In this document: positions 33,201-44,362 of the stretch, piece by piece | Layout: every line of letters begins with the position of its first letter | How positions within the stretch are numbered: the first letter of the stretch is position 1 | Source of the DNA: Helicoverpa zea | Lineage: Eukaryota > Arthropoda > Insecta > Lepidoptera > Noctuidae | Reading direction: 5' to 3' | DNA: 64,000 nucleotides | Assembly: GCF_022581195.2 (NCBI RefSeq) | Contig: NC_061469.1 | Span: 7,744,501-7,808,500 of the forward strand | Notes under the pieces: generated by a model | The model's database searches: none | Told to the model about the DNA's origin: nothing | The model's input: the letters and a program-made list of their open reading frames with translations, nothing else | Position numbers and translations under genes: made by a program

Positions 33201-34023
33201 TTGCTAAATATGGAATAAAACTATTAGGGCTATTGGGATGGGATGCTAATAGACTGGGAATGGGGATAACTATAGGAACTATGACACCTGCCGATAACAA
33301 TGTTTGCACACGTAAAAATGGCAGGTGGAGACTCGCCAACTCACTTACTGGGCCCCCGGGAATCAATCACTGAATAGCAACAAGAGGGCAACAGGGACAT
33401 GAGCGGCTGAAGGGTGAGGATACCTCGGCGGACTTTAAACGCAGATCACGCGCTCCCTGTGGGTCCAGCATCACCGGCCCACTCGCCACTTACCACGAGG
33501 CACCTACCCTCCGAGCGGGCTGCTAACCCTACTCTAGCGACTCCACTCTGATTATATTACTATTATTACTATCACGAATATGTTGTAACTAAAATAACCG
33601 CATTTCTATTCAGATGATATCCTGATCTATGAATTTACCAAACCAATGAACGCAGTCCCAGTCAGCGGGCTACACCTTACACGAAACGAGTCTAAGGTTG
33701 TCAGCCGACCTACCGAACCTTAAAAGGAGGCTAAATTGCCCAGCGAACTAACCTTCTTTGCTTATGTCCCAAACGACAACCTTGGCGCCAAGCCTGGCCA
33801 ACTTCATGGCTAATTGGCGACCAACACCGCCGCCACCTCCCGTTACCAAGACCACGTCCCCTCTGAGGCTCTTCATAGGTCTTATGGCATTGGGAACTAG
33901 GGTCCAAAACATGGATTCCAAGATGTAGTAACAGGATAATACGAGGAACAGCACTGTGTCCTTGGCGATGTCGAAAACGCTCGCCATTTGTGACGGAGAG
34001 TTGATTTTCGTTCCCTCTAACAT
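30292..34023 (-). CDS. Membrane-anchored short-chain dehydrogenase/reductase, SDR16C-like (6 coding exons, 323 aa)
   Basis: NAD(P)-dependent oxidoreductase of the classical SDR fold, closest in layout to SDR16C5 / RDH10 / 17-beta-HSD11 enzymes of retinoid, steroid or lipid-droplet metabolism. Exons: 33753-34023, 32750-32865, 32368-32487, 31936-32097, 31478-31677, 30292-30394; 972 nt in one phase. An N-terminal hydrophobic anchor covers about residues 22-45. The cofactor glycine motif TGGGGGVG is at 61-68 and NNAG at 138-141. The catalytic residues are Ser191, Tyr204 and Lys208 (YSATK), so it looks active. A splice acceptor 9 nt before the ATG shows that the 5' UTR continues in an upstream exon, possibly 37760-37880. 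The substrate cannot be read from sequence. Confidence 0.92.
30530..31318 (-). repeat. Palindrome-ended dispersed element, copy A (SDR intron)
   Basis: A 215-bp near-perfect palindrome (30532-30746) carries AACCGACTTCC in its outer part and TAGGCCGATGCACCTAA near the centre. It is followed by two copies of a 123-bp tandem unit (from about 30805 and 30928) and a body ending in GGGAAGTCGGTT. A second copy lies inverted at 61325-62112. No coding capacity, so a non-autonomous element of unknown class (Helitron-like by general look only). Confidence 0.75.
32515..32590 (+). repeat. Fragment of a LINE/SINE 3' end
   Basis: The words GAGAGGAGGCCTGTGCCCAG and CAGTGGGACG are the abundant lepidopteran LINE 3'-end signature. 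It lies between coding exons of the SDR gene. Confidence 0.5.
33027..33549 (+). repeat. Dispersed repeat, copy 1 (SDR intron)
   Basis: Shares long stretches, in reverse complement, with 46312-46938, including CCTCGGGACTA at the left end and CTCTAGCGACTCCACTCTG at the right end. No intact frame; class not determined. Confidence 0.75.
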
Positions 34024-34032
34024 TTTGAGGTC

Positions 34033-37000
34033 CTGTAACAAGATAAGTGTTGTGAGAACATTATGAAACTATTAACCTCGTATTTTATCCGAAAGATGGT
34101 AGAGAGAATGGGGAAGGAACCGGGAATCTGCACAGTGAGAGGCTCACTTAAATTTCATTCTTCACCGAATAATTTTCGGTATCTACCTGTACATGTCTAG
34201 CTTTATTATCATAATTACAACCTAAATGTTCGAGCCCTGTCCTGCTACTAATATGAGACAACATAGTAACATTCACTCGCCCTTGATTCTAATCTAGGGT
34301 TTAAATTACCCAGTACCTACATAGACGACAGTCATTTGCAGTCCGAGTCGAGGCTATGATCTTTTTTACCCGACTGTCAATATGGGTTATATTTTAGCTG
34401 TATTGATTGCATTATATGCATTTTTGTTGACTAATTACGTACCTTAATATTTTCGACATGAAGTATTTTCCTTTCTTAGTGACTAAATACCGAATCAATT
34501 TGGTCAACTACTTGGGTGGTAACGACTGATATACCTGTGTGCAATAATGTCTATTAGCACTCACGGGGCCAAATTTGAAGCTATTTATATTCATTGCAAA
34601 GGTATTGTAGTCCCTGATGATTGGCTATTGTGTTGCAATAAATACATTTAAATAAAATCGTTAAACTATTTCTATATTATCCTGTTCATTTTTATTAGTA
34701 TTCAGCTAGCCTATATGTACATATAGCAAATCCCTCGCGAGATACATAATATTCTGTTAATTACCTAAGCATGATTGTTATTCTGAACGAGTTCTAGACT
34801 TCTAGTTGCAGTAAAGCAACTTACTTTGTGATACTTTGATTCGATTGGATGCTCTTGCGGTTATTTGTAAATGTACCTACTGATCTTGTCGCATCTACCT
34901 ATAGGAGTACGTGATAAGAAATTTTAAGTTAAAGTTGTAATTGCAGTAGATTTATGCACCTAAATGCTATGTATTCTATCCTAAAACTCTAGCAGAATAT
35001 ACGACCGTAAAATGTTTTTAAGAATAAGAAGTCGCATAACTTTCTGCATGAAGAAGCTTGCAACTTATTACAATCTCATATCTCAGCTATTATAATAATA
35101 GCTCAAAGAACGCACGCCACAGCAGACGGATAATTTCTTTAAAGTTTCGCAAAGCTAATTCCCCGTCATTACAGTGAGCGGATAGAGGTAGGTACTGCTT
35201 CTGTTGCGGTTTGTGCGCCGTCGCAGCGCTGCAGTGCTTCGTGTAATTGACAGATTTCTATAACACCCGTTGGGGACGATGGCTGCCATTGGGGACATGC
35301 GTAATGAGCTTTATCGACGTTTGCGCAATGGTTTATTGTGTTGGATACACTTTATAGGGCCTTATTAGCATTTAGGCACGACAGCAAAGTACCTACCTAT
35401 TTATGCAGCCAAGAGCAACGTTTAAAACTGGTTACGTTCATCGACCTTTCGAAAATCGGAGCTTAAAAATAGATTAGAGAATTACATTATTGCACTTAAA
35501 AATAAAGTGTTCGATGCATATTACAATTTGTTAAGGTCATCTCAATTACCTCATTGGATTTATGAGTGGCTATCTATTGCAGTTCTTGAGGGGTCAAAGG
35601 AGAGTAACATACACTTTGAAAAGTTTCCACTCGAGCGTTGTAAAGAGTCAAGACAAACTGTTGTATGTGAAGAGTGATGGCTTAAATTATGATGGTGCAA
35701 CATTTAATAGGTTGCGTGTCTAAATAACAATGTTGCACATCAACACTAATGGACTAAAGATAGAATTGTTAGTGGAAGAAAAAGAAATATGAATATAATT
35801 ACTAAGACATAGTAACGTAAAGCATAAAAGGCAAAGTAGCTGTAGAATCCAAATATTGGATTGGTTTCACTCAATTAAATTTTTATTTGCTCGTAGAAAT
35901 GTGTGCTCGTAAAATCGACCATCCAAAACAAGTTTTGGGGTAAACATGCTAGCCGCTTGAAAGAAGTTGAGTTTTAATGTTTGTTTCTCTAGTCGAATTT
36001 ACTTTGTTGATTCCTTTATTGCATTTAAGTCCCTAGATATACAATTCTTAAGCTTATTAGGCCGTGAATGATCTTGGCAAGCGAGAAGTGGTTGGCTACG
36101 CGGATTGAATAACAACCTGATACCATGTTTTATTGATGTAAAAGATCTAGGCTAGCTGTTTGGTGGACACTTAGGTTTCTGTCGTAACTCGTAGTTAGTT
36201 TTATTTAACTTAGGTAAAACAATGTCGATATTGGATGCAAAGGTAATGAAGCAATTAAGTAATTACCTCAGTTACTTATATTTTAAAATTAAAACTATTT
36301 TGTGAATATTTCTTTCATTTCTAGGCACCCACGTTATGTATGTAAATAAGGTGATCATACCATATCTGCTAACATTTCTTTCAATAGGATTATATCAAAA
36401 TAAAGGTTTTTAAATGAGCTTTGACTAATTGAAAGTTCCGTTTGAGTTCGAAAGTAGGTTCTCTGATGTATCAGAAATCAAGACCTAATTTAAAATTACG
36501 ATGAAGACTTAAAGCTTTGAAGAAGGTCAGATTTTTTGTATAGTACCTATACCAAATAAACAAATAAGAACTAGGTGCGTTGAGAAAGTAGATAGATTTA
36601 AGAAAGTTGTTTCGCTAACATATTGCTAAGTTTATTTATTAATAAGTATTGGTGTGAAACACGCGACAGACTTTCTGTTTGTTCATATATAGAGGTATGT
36701 TTAGCTATAGCTATTTTAATATGTTTTATTTTATGCTTGAAAAATCTTAGTGTGCAACATATTGTTTGTTCCTAATTTTGTTGCAATTTAAGTTTTATAA
36801 GTTTTATCTAAAAAGGAGACCTACCTACTGTTTAGGTAAAGCTTGGATTAAGTAGCAGTACACATACAATATGATTTATGAAAAAAAATACACCAATACC
36901 TACCTCTGTGAAAACAACTCCTTTCTAATTATGGAAAAAATGCTGTGAGTATAGTTTTTGCAAACCTATTTAGCTTATAAACAACATTGTTTCCGCATGA

Positions 37001-37759
37001 ATTCTACCACTATCGTTTGTAAGTGACACTAAATACTAGAACACCTTACGATTATGGTATTGATTAGTGCTGTAACTATCTTGAGCCATCATGTTTCTGT
37101 TTACATCTTTTTGTCGATATCGAGATATTGGATAAACATTGAGCGGTACCTAATCACACTAGGGATACCTATTAGCAACACTGGATTTCTAGATATTAGC
37201 ATAGAAAACTATAAAACGGTTTCTTTGATGAATATTTAGTCCATCATTGTAATACGAATATGAGTTTTGTTTAGGTATTTGTTACGTTTACGCTGTCAGC
37301 ATAAAATGTTGAACGAATTTGGTAAGGGATTGATAAATTAAAGGGGATTTTTATTCGAGTGCGTAAAGTAGGTCCTAATTAATTTATTTTGATAGAACCT
37401 TATTTTTTTATTTAATACTTATTACTTTGTTTTGGTCCCCATAATTTTTTTTTTATTCCTTTGTCTCTCATGGCATGCATGTATGTATATATGTTATGTT
37501 TATGTATTATTGTCCATATATTCTATATATATATTTTTTTCTTTGCATGTAGATTATATTAAAAACTGCACCTACCACTGCTATTTCCCCACCACCCAAA
37601 GGTAGACTGGGAGAAAACGCCTAAGGCGTTAAGTCCGCCGTTGTACTATTTGTGCAAAAATTGTTATAAATAAATAAATGAAATCACCTTCGGTAAAAAA
37701 GAAAATAATGTTAAAATAATTTTCTCACACTAAAAACAAAAATAAATAGAACACCATAC
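34033..37759. other. Probable 5' UTR intron / upstream region of the SDR gene
   Basis: No coding frame or recognisable gene. It starts at the splice acceptor before the SDR coding exon and includes a LINE tail at 37545-37676. Otherwise it is AT-rich unique-looking sequence. Confidence 0.45.
37545..37676 (+). repeat. LINE 3' tail remnant
   Basis: Contains the lepidopteran LINE tail words CACCCAAAGGTAGACTGGGA and GGCGTTAAGTCCGCC, ending in AAATAAATAAATG. Confidence 0.5.
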
Positions 37760-37880
37760 CTTTTTAATATAAAATCCACAGAATCTACAGAACACAACTT
37801 AAAATTCGAACACAAAATTCCCGCGCTGCGTGCGTGTATGCGCGTGCGACCGCCGACCACTGACTGCGCTGCTCTACTCT
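37760..37880 (-). other. Candidate untranslated first exon of the SDR gene
   Basis: On the minus strand, a GC-rich start (CGCGTGCG words near 37850) leads to AAAAAG followed by the donor GTATGG at 37759. Position and strand fit the missing 5' UTR exon of the SDR gene, but only transcript data can confirm it. Confidence 0.35.
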
Positions 37881-38521
37881 GCGGCTTTCTCCGATAACGG
37901 TAAATCCACCGCTTTTCCTAACCGTGTGACGATCAAATAAGTGCATACAAGCATTTCTAGGTTACTTTTGGTCAACATTGAGAGTCAAGGCACAACACGG
38001 CTTTAGGTAATAGGTTATCTTCACACATTTTTCTAATTTTGAAATGACATAATGGGTTTTTCCATGTCTGGTATTGTACTTACACGTTTGTTAATGATAT
38101 GTAAATAATGTGAGACTATCTTTGTGAAAGTTTACATCTAAGAAGAAAGCGTTGACCGATAGAGCCTAAGGGTTTGTCGGTCAAGGCCTTGGAACTCTTC
38201 TTGTTACCTCAGGTAACAGCATTTTAAAAATTTACCTTACTAAAATGGAAAAAAATGCATGTAAGCAATTTGTTTTATAGAAGGGAAGATTCAGATACCT
38301 AGATAAAAATATGGAAGTAAGAAATCATTCAAAGGATATACATATGTATAGTTGACAGCTGGATATTTTCGAACAAAATTCGTAATTATCGTAATTGCGG
38401 ATAATTAATTATTTATTTAATCATCATCATCCTTTGCCCTGCAATGTTCACTTTAGACTGATAATCTTTATCCGACTAGAAAGAAAACATCTTATTTCCT
38501 CTTATTTCTAATTAAAATTAA

Positions 38522-38566
38522 CTAACAAAAATGTCTGCAATGCTTCATTGCAGACATTTTTGTTAG
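38522..38566. repeat. Perfect hairpin (21-bp stem, 3-nt loop) at the RTE 5' junction
   Basis: The arms are exact reverse complements around CTT. The left arm contains AACAAAAATGTC, which recurs after the RTE tail at 41140-41151. Confidence 0.9.
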
Positions 38567-41139
38567 CAGACATATGCTCATAAAAATATTATTGTGATGG
38601 GCGATTTTAATGGCCAGATTGGAAAAAGGAAACAGGGCGAAGAAACAAGTATAGGTATTTACACATACTCTACAAAACCTAGAAGCAAAAATGGACAACG
38701 ACTTGTAGACTTTGCAACAGAAAACAACCTGACCATACTAAACTCTATGTTCAAGAAAAATAAAAACAGGATGTGGACATGGTTGTCACCTGATGGCAAG
38801 TCAAAAAACCAAATAGACTTCATAATGACCAATAAACCCAAATATTTTCCAAACATAGATGTCATTAACCAGCTAAACTTCAATACCAATCACCGCATGG
38901 TAAGAACTAAACTGAACCTATCGACACCAAAAAGAAACAGACCGAAATTGAACCCAACAAATATAAATCTTAACAAATTCCAAGTCGAGGAAATAGCTAA
39001 CGCACTACATCTAAAACTTAACGAATATGAAATAGAAACAAAACATTCTGATATACAAGAAAAATATAACTGGCTAGAAAATACAATCACAAACATCACC
39101 AAAGTACATAACACCAAAAAGGAAAACCACAAGAATTGGTTGACAAAAAAGACCACTGATCTCCTGAACCAAAAAGTATCTCTAATGAGTACGAAAACTA
39201 CAGATTACAGAAAGAAAATAGCGGAACTCAGTAAGGATATCAGAGAAAGCTTAAAGAAAGATAGAAGGCAGCGAAGGTTGGAAACAATAGAGAGACATAT
39301 TAGACAGACAGGAGGCATAAAGAAGGCGTACAAAGAATTAACAAACAAAACAGAATGGATTGTGAAGATGGAAAATAGAAGAAGAACTGAAAAAAGGAGC
39401 AGAAAGGAAATCCTCACGATTGCTACAGAGTATTACAGTGAGCTATACAAAAACAATACAATTGAAGAAATAGACCTACCAGAGAACGAAACTATACCGA
39501 GTATTTTACCAGAGGAAACGGAAAAAGCTATTGATACGCAAAAAAACAATAAAGCACCAGGTCCAGATGGCATTAACAACGAAATACTCAAACAAACGAA
39601 ATCGACAATTGTGCCAATTCTTACAGAAATTTTCAATCACGTAATTGACACCGAAAGGATACCAAAACAATGGACTGAATCTCAAGTAATCCTCCTGTTT
39701 AAGAAAGGGAATCACTGCGACATGGCAAACTATCGGCCCATTAGCCTAATGTCTAATATTTATAAAATCTTCGCAAAGATTATCTTGAATAGGATAGCAA
39801 GTAAACTGGACGAACATCAGCCAATTGAACAAGCAGGATTCCGTAAAGGCTTCTCTGTATTGGACCACATCCACACTGTAAGACAAATTATAGAAAAATA
39901 CTCTGAATATCAGCTTACTTATTATATAGCTTTCATAGATTATAGCAAAGCTTTTGATTCTTTGATACACTGTAAAATCTGGGAAGCCTTAAAAGAGCAG
40001 GGTGTCGAACACAAATATATAAGGGTTATTAGAAACATTTATAGACACAGTTCGGCGTGTATCCAATTGGAAAAGAAGGGAAATATGTTTCAAATCCAAA
40101 AAGGTGTAAGACAAGGGGACCCCCTCTCTCCAACGCTTTTTCTAGCTGTACTAGAGTCAATCTTTAGAAACCTTGACTGGGGAGACCTGGGTTTAAATAT
40201 TAATGGTTACACACTAACACACTTACGATTCGCAGATGATATTGTGTTATTTGCCAAAACATCAGATGACCTAAACAAGATGATAAACGATCTAGCATCA
40301 GAAAGTTCAACGGCCGGACTAAACTTAAACCCAGAGAAGACAAAAATCATGACCAATGGTAACAAAGACTCTATTATAGTAGGACGCACAGAAATCTCTT
40401 ATGTTGATGAATACATTTATCTTGGTCAACTAATATCACCTAAAGACAACACGAAAAGAGAGGTCGAAAGAAGAGTTCTTAATAGTTGGAAGAAGTACTG
40501 GAGTCTAAAAGAATTAATGAAAGATAAGAACGTACACATTACAACTAAAAGCATACTGTTCAACACATGCATCCTTCCAGTATTGACATATGGAAGTGAA
40601 ACATGGGCATTGACAAAAAACATAGAAAGCAAACTCTCCGTATGTCAACATGCCATGGAAAGAAGTATGTTAGGACTCAAAAGAACAGACAAAGTAAGAA
40701 ATAGTAACACCAGAAGTAAGACGAAGGTCCAAGACATATCTCTCAAAATAAAAAGACAAAAGTGGAAATGGGCAGGCCACATGATCCGCGGGAAAGATAA
40801 ATGGAGTAAATTAACAACTCAATGGTACCCAAGAAACGGAAAAAGAAACAGAGGCAAACCTCAGACAAGATGGGATGATGATATTAGGAAAGTAGCGGGG
40901 ATAACTTGGGGGAGAGTAGCCATGGTAAGACCAGAATGGAAAAGATTGGAGGAGGCCTTTGCCACCTTGCAAGCAGACTATCAAAAATGGAACAAGACAT
41001 TAATGTATGAAAAATGAAATTATGAAATGTATAATGTGAAATTTTAATGTGAATTGCATAATGTAAATTGATATTTTATGAATTGTATATGTATAAAGTG
41101 TCTAGCATAAGGCTTAAAAAATAAAAAAAATAAAATAAA
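38567..41139 (+). mobile_element. RTE-clade non-LTR retrotransposon, 5'-truncated
   Basis: One frame encodes the end of an apurinic endonuclease plus a complete reverse transcriptase. A short 3' UTR and an A-rich tail (AATAAAA runs) end near 41139. The element starts inside the endonuclease, as expected from incomplete target-primed reverse transcription. AACAAAAATGTC flanks both sides as the probable target-site duplication. Confidence 0.85.
38594..41017 (+). CDS. Endonuclease-reverse transcriptase of an RTE LINE (about 807 aa, N-terminally truncated)
   Basis: The first 110 residues are the C-terminal half of an APE-type endonuclease (MGDFNGQIG, then DFIMTNK and a conserved His). The reverse transcriptase follows, with NKAPGPDGINNEI, YRPISLMSNIYKI, QAGFRKG, FIDYSKAFDS, GVRQGDPLSPTLF and the active site FADDIVLF. 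The C terminus has the RTE-type GHMIRG and RTRWDDDI-like stretch (here QTRWDDDIRKVAG). The frame is open without stops. The codon at 38594 is GTG and the first ATG is the next codon, but this is not a true start: element sequence extends in frame further left to about 38567, and a stop at 38564 lies in the hairpin. Confidence 0.9.
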   Translation: MMGDFNGQIGKRKQGEETSIGIYTYSTKPRSKNGQRLVDFATENNLTILNSMFKKNKNRMWTWLSPDGKSKNQIDFIMTNKPKYFPNIDVINQLNFNTNHRMVRTKLNLSTPKRNRPKLNPTNINLNKFQVEEIANALHLKLNEYEIETKHSDIQEKYNWLENTITNITKVHNTKKENHKNWLTKKTTDLLNQKVSLMSTKTTDYRKKIAELSKDIRESLKKDRRQRRLETIERHIRQTGGIKKAYKELTNKTEWIVKMENRRRTEKRSRKEILTIATEYYSELYKNNTIEEIDLPENETIPSILPEETEKAIDTQKNNKAPGPDGINNEILKQTKSTIVPILTEIFNHVIDTERIPKQWTESQVILLFKKGNHCDMANYRPISLMSNIYKIFAKIILNRIASKLDEHQPIEQAGFRKGFSVLDHIHTVRQIIEKYSEYQLTYYIAFIDYSKAFDSLIHCKIWEALKEQGVEHKYIRVIRNIYRHSSACIQLEKKGNMFQIQKGVRQGDPLSPTLFLAVLESIFRNLDWGDLGLNINGYTLTHLRFADDIVLFAKTSDDLNKMINDLASESSTAGLNLNPEKTKIMTNGNKDSIIVGRTEISYVDEYIYLGQLISPKDNTKREVERRVLNSWKKYWSLKELMKDKNVHITTKSILFNTCILPVLTYGSETWALTKNIESKLSVCQHAMERSMLGLKRTDKVRNSNTRSKTKVQDISLKIKRQKWKWAGHMIRGKDKWSKLTTQWYPRNGKRNRGKPQTRWDDDIRKVAGITWGRVAMVRPEWKRLEEAFATLQADYQKWNKTLMYEK

Positions 41140-41168
41140 AACAAAAATGTCAAATGTTTCATTTGAGC

Positions 41169-41181
41169 TGCTTAGGTACCA
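41169..41181. repeat. Target-site duplication of the jockey element, left copy
   Basis: TGCTTAGGTACCA occurs here and, identical over 13 bp, at 45118-45130. Confidence 0.9.
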
Positions 41182-41421
41182 TTTTTTTTTTTTGTGAATG
41201 GCATCTCGCAGTTCAGCCTAGGAGGCTGTTTACTGCTTAACCGGTCAAATCCCTGTGGATGCCTAGAGCTTAAGGCCTCCAGCCAGGGGCAAAAAAGCTT
41301 ACAAACTAAGCGACTGCGCTAAGGGCACCCCCTGTGGGGTACGAGCCTCGGCTTAGGGCGTCGCTGACTACAGCAAAGGGACAGGCTGGATCATGTTTAA
41401 GGGGCGTTTTAACTTTAACGC

Positions 41422-44361
41422 TCAGCTACGCGGGCTGGCTAAGCAAGGGTCGGGGGGGGAGTTTGACTTTCTACGCGTACGCGTACCTCGGCGGCGAGGT
41501 TTCGGAAGTTTTCGGATGTGTCTGTGTTTCCTGAGAGTGCTAGTGTCCCTACGGCTCTCTTGGAGCACTGTGATGGGGTCGTCAGGAAGGGTCAGGGTGT
41601 GCCTTGGCCGGCGGAGTTTACTCATCCGCGAAGGTTCGTATTGGACGGCCGATACGATCAGTGGGTTGCGGTGCTTGACTGCACCGTCGAAGTCACGCTT
41701 GGTAAGGCGTTTGAGAAATTGCGCCACGGTAGGCACTTTAAGATCGACGTGTAACATTTCGTTACGAACGTAGAAGGGCGCACCGGTTATTCTACGGAAA
41801 TACTTGTTCTGCAGGGTCTGCATTCTGTGGATGAAGCAGGGTTTTGCGTGGGCAAAGATGGCTCCCGCATACGTCATGATGGGACGGATCACACCTGTGT
41901 AAAGGCGCAGTTTAGCTTTAAGAGCTAACTTACTTGACGCATTGGTCAGGAAGTAGAGGCGGCTCATAGCGAAGGCGGCTCTGCCGCGGGCCGCTTTGAT
42001 GTGTGGAGCGAACGTGAGATGTTTATCTAGGATTACTCCTAGATATTTGGCTTGCTCTTTCCAAGGGATAGGCTTGCCGTTCATGGTGACAGGGGGGGGA
42101 GTGCCAGGCTTGTGGCGTGGTCTACTGAACAGCACCGCCTGGCTTTTGTCCGGGTTCACTTCGATTCTCCACTTCCAGAACCAGTCAGCTAAGTTATTGA
42201 CTGCCTCCTGGAGGGTTCGGGCGATGGTTTTAATGTCACGGCCTGTATAGTATATGGCCGTGTCATCAGCGAAGAGTGCGAGTTTTACTTTTTGGGACTT
42301 GGGAATATCGCTCGTGTACAGCGAGAAGGCGAGTGGGGAGATGACAGAGCCCTGAGGGACTCCCGCTGTGATCGGGTGTGGGTCAGATAGTGACTTGCCG
42401 ATGCGGTAACGAAAGGTGCGGTTCGATAGAAAGTCTCGCAGGATGAGTACGAGACGATCCGGCACTCCTAGTTGGTATAGCTTATATATTAAGCCATTGT
42501 GCCAGACCTTGTCGAAGGCTTTCGCTATGTCAAAGAAGAGCACCCCCGTTGGGAGTTTACGTTGGAACCCAACGCTTACGTCCTCAACGATACGGTGCAC
42601 TTGGTGGACACACGAGTGTTGGTTTCTAAATCCAAACTGCTCGTTAGGAATAAGGCTCTTTCTCTCGACATAATCTTTGAGACGCTTATGAATAAGTCTC
42701 TCATAGATTTTGCCGAGAGAGGTGAGGAGGCTGATCGGTCTGTAGCTCGAAGGCTCCGATTTAGGTTTGCCTGGTTTGGGTATGCCGATGACTGTGGCTT
42801 CTTTCCAGGCTTGGGGAAAGATGTTATTGTTCAAGGCGCCATTGAAGATGGCTACCAATAGAACAATCATTTGGGCGGGGAGAAGTTTGATGACTTTGTT
42901 CGTGATTCCGTCCCTGCCGGGAGCTTTCCTCGGCTGAAGGTTTTTGATGATGTCCTCTACCTCGTCTACAGTGACGGGGGGTAGGGGGTCATCTGGGTCA
43001 TCAATGGGTGGGAGGGCTGCTCTACGTTCGACCTCTGCGTTCACCTTTTCGAGGTGGCGCTGGTCGAAGGGTTGTGAGCTGGGAGAGCATTGGGACTCTA
43101 GGCTGTTGGCTAGGCATTCCGCTTTCTCGTCATCTTCGAAGGCGATGCTTTTGTCGGGTCTGGTGATGGGAGGAATGTTATAGTCCTCGACGGAACGTAA
43201 CTTCCTTTGGAGTTGCCAAAAGGCGAGGTGATTAGGCTCAAGTTCGCTCAACGTCTTGTCCCAGCGGCTCGAACGTAACTCCGCAATGCGTGTCTTTACA
43301 GCACGCTGCAATCTACGCATGTGGGTTTTGTTCTCCTCGCAGGGAAAGGCGCTGTAGGCACGTGTGGCTGCATTCTTCTCGGTTAACAATTCACGTACGT
43401 CGGCGGGCAGTTTCCATCGTTGATCACTCAACTCTGGGACTTCCCGTGAGCAATCCTCAATTATGGATTGCACGTGCTCTGTTAGCGAGTCGATTGCGAC
43501 CGTCGTGTCCGCGACTGAGCTAATATTATCGGGGATTTTATCAAGGTGGGGTGACGTGGTAGATTCCAGCTTTTCGCTTACTTTCTTCCAGTCAGTTACC
43601 ACCCTGGTAGGATTTGGAGCGTCCGGGTCTAGGCCCGTTCGAGACTCTAGGTGTACTAATACTGGCCTGTGGTCTGAAGTAAGCTCGTGAATGGTTTCGA
43701 TTTGCTTCAGCCTGAGGTTAATGTTCTTGAGTAGAGCTATGTCAAGAACGTCAGGTTGATGCGTCGTTAGATGAGGGAAGTGAGTGTGCTCCATTGGGGC
43801 TATCGGATCAAAGTGGAGTATACCGCTATGGTTGAAAATGACTTTACCTCTGGGGTTTGATAGTCTGCTGTTCCAGGCAGGGTGTTTGGCGTTGAGGTCT
43901 CCTGCTATGATAACAGAGTTGCTCAGGCCGAAGAGAGTGGTGAGGTCCTTTATGAGAAGGGAGTGATTTTCCGTTTCCCCCATTTTTTTTGGAGCCATGT
44001 ACGCAGAGACAATTGTCACTGGCGGGTGGTTCGTCATGCCTAGCCGGCATAGAGATACTTCTAGAGTTGATTCTAGGACTGGTGGGTCTAATCGAATGCA
44101 GTGCAGAGAATTCTTGTAGTAGACAAGAGTGCCTCCGCCTGGGCCGCGCGACCGATCATTGCGCACTAGACTGTAGTTAGCAATTCTGGGGTCGCGGTTA
44201 TGAGGTTTGAGAAAGGTTTCCTGGATAAGGAAGACGTCAATTTGGTGATCGCAAAGGAAGTTTGCGATCTCCTCCTTCTTGTCATTCATGCTATTTGCAT
44301 TGAAGTAGGCCAATTTTAGGGAACGCGGTTTGAAACACGACCTTGTATGGAACCTATCCAT
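41422..44361 (-). CDS. Jockey ORF2: endonuclease-reverse transcriptase (979 aa, open)
   Basis: The APE-type endonuclease covers about residues 15-230: LAYFNANSMNDKKEEI, the catalytic-type IQETF, GGGTLVYYK, AGDLNAKHPAWNS, and TSDHRPV at its end. The reverse transcriptase covers about 480-740: RKAPGRDGITNKVI, YRPISLLTSLGKIYERL, EQFGFRNQHSC, FFDIAKAFDKVWH, GVPQGSVISPLAFSLY and the active site LFADDTA. A jockey-type C-terminal region follows. The length matches the clade and there is no internal stop. The ATG lies one base after the ORF1 stop (TAATATG), which suggests translation by termination-reinitiation. Confidence 0.93.
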   Translation of the reverse strand: MDRFHTRSCFKPRSLKLAYFNANSMNDKKEEIANFLCDHQIDVFLIQETFLKPHNRDPRIANYSLVRNDRSRGPGGGTLVYYKNSLHCIRLDPPVLESTLEVSLCRLGMTNHPPVTIVSAYMAPKKMGETENHSLLIKDLTTLFGLSNSVIIAGDLNAKHPAWNSRLSNPRGKVIFNHSGILHFDPIAPMEHTHFPHLTTHQPDVLDIALLKNINLRLKQIETIHELTSDHRPVLVHLESRTGLDPDAPNPTRVVTDWKKVSEKLESTTSPHLDKIPDNISSVADTTVAIDSLTEHVQSIIEDCSREVPELSDQRWKLPADVRELLTEKNAATRAYSAFPCEENKTHMRRLQRAVKTRIAELRSSRWDKTLSELEPNHLAFWQLQRKLRSVEDYNIPPITRPDKSIAFEDDEKAECLANSLESQCSPSSQPFDQRHLEKVNAEVERRAALPPIDDPDDPLPPVTVDEVEDIIKNLQPRKAPGRDGITNKVIKLLPAQMIVLLVAIFNGALNNNIFPQAWKEATVIGIPKPGKPKSEPSSYRPISLLTSLGKIYERLIHKRLKDYVERKSLIPNEQFGFRNQHSCVHQVHRIVEDVSVGFQRKLPTGVLFFDIAKAFDKVWHNGLIYKLYQLGVPDRLVLILRDFLSNRTFRYRIGKSLSDPHPITAGVPQGSVISPLAFSLYTSDIPKSQKVKLALFADDTAIYYTGRDIKTIARTLQEAVNNLADWFWKWRIEVNPDKSQAVLFSRPRHKPGTPPPVTMNGKPIPWKEQAKYLGVILDKHLTFAPHIKAARGRAAFAMSRLYFLTNASSKLALKAKLRLYTGVIRPIMTYAGAIFAHAKPCFIHRMQTLQNKYFRRITGAPFYVRNEMLHVDLKVPTVAQFLKRLTKRDFDGAVKHRNPLIVSAVQYEPSRMSKLRRPRHTLTLPDDPITVLQESRRDTSTLRKHRHIRKLPKPRRRGTRTRRKSNSPPDPCLASPRS

Positions 44362-44362
44362 A

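Noticed and set aside
41393..43690. Several plus-strand frames of 60-126 codons
   Set aside because: Antisense shadows of the GC-rich jockey ORF2.
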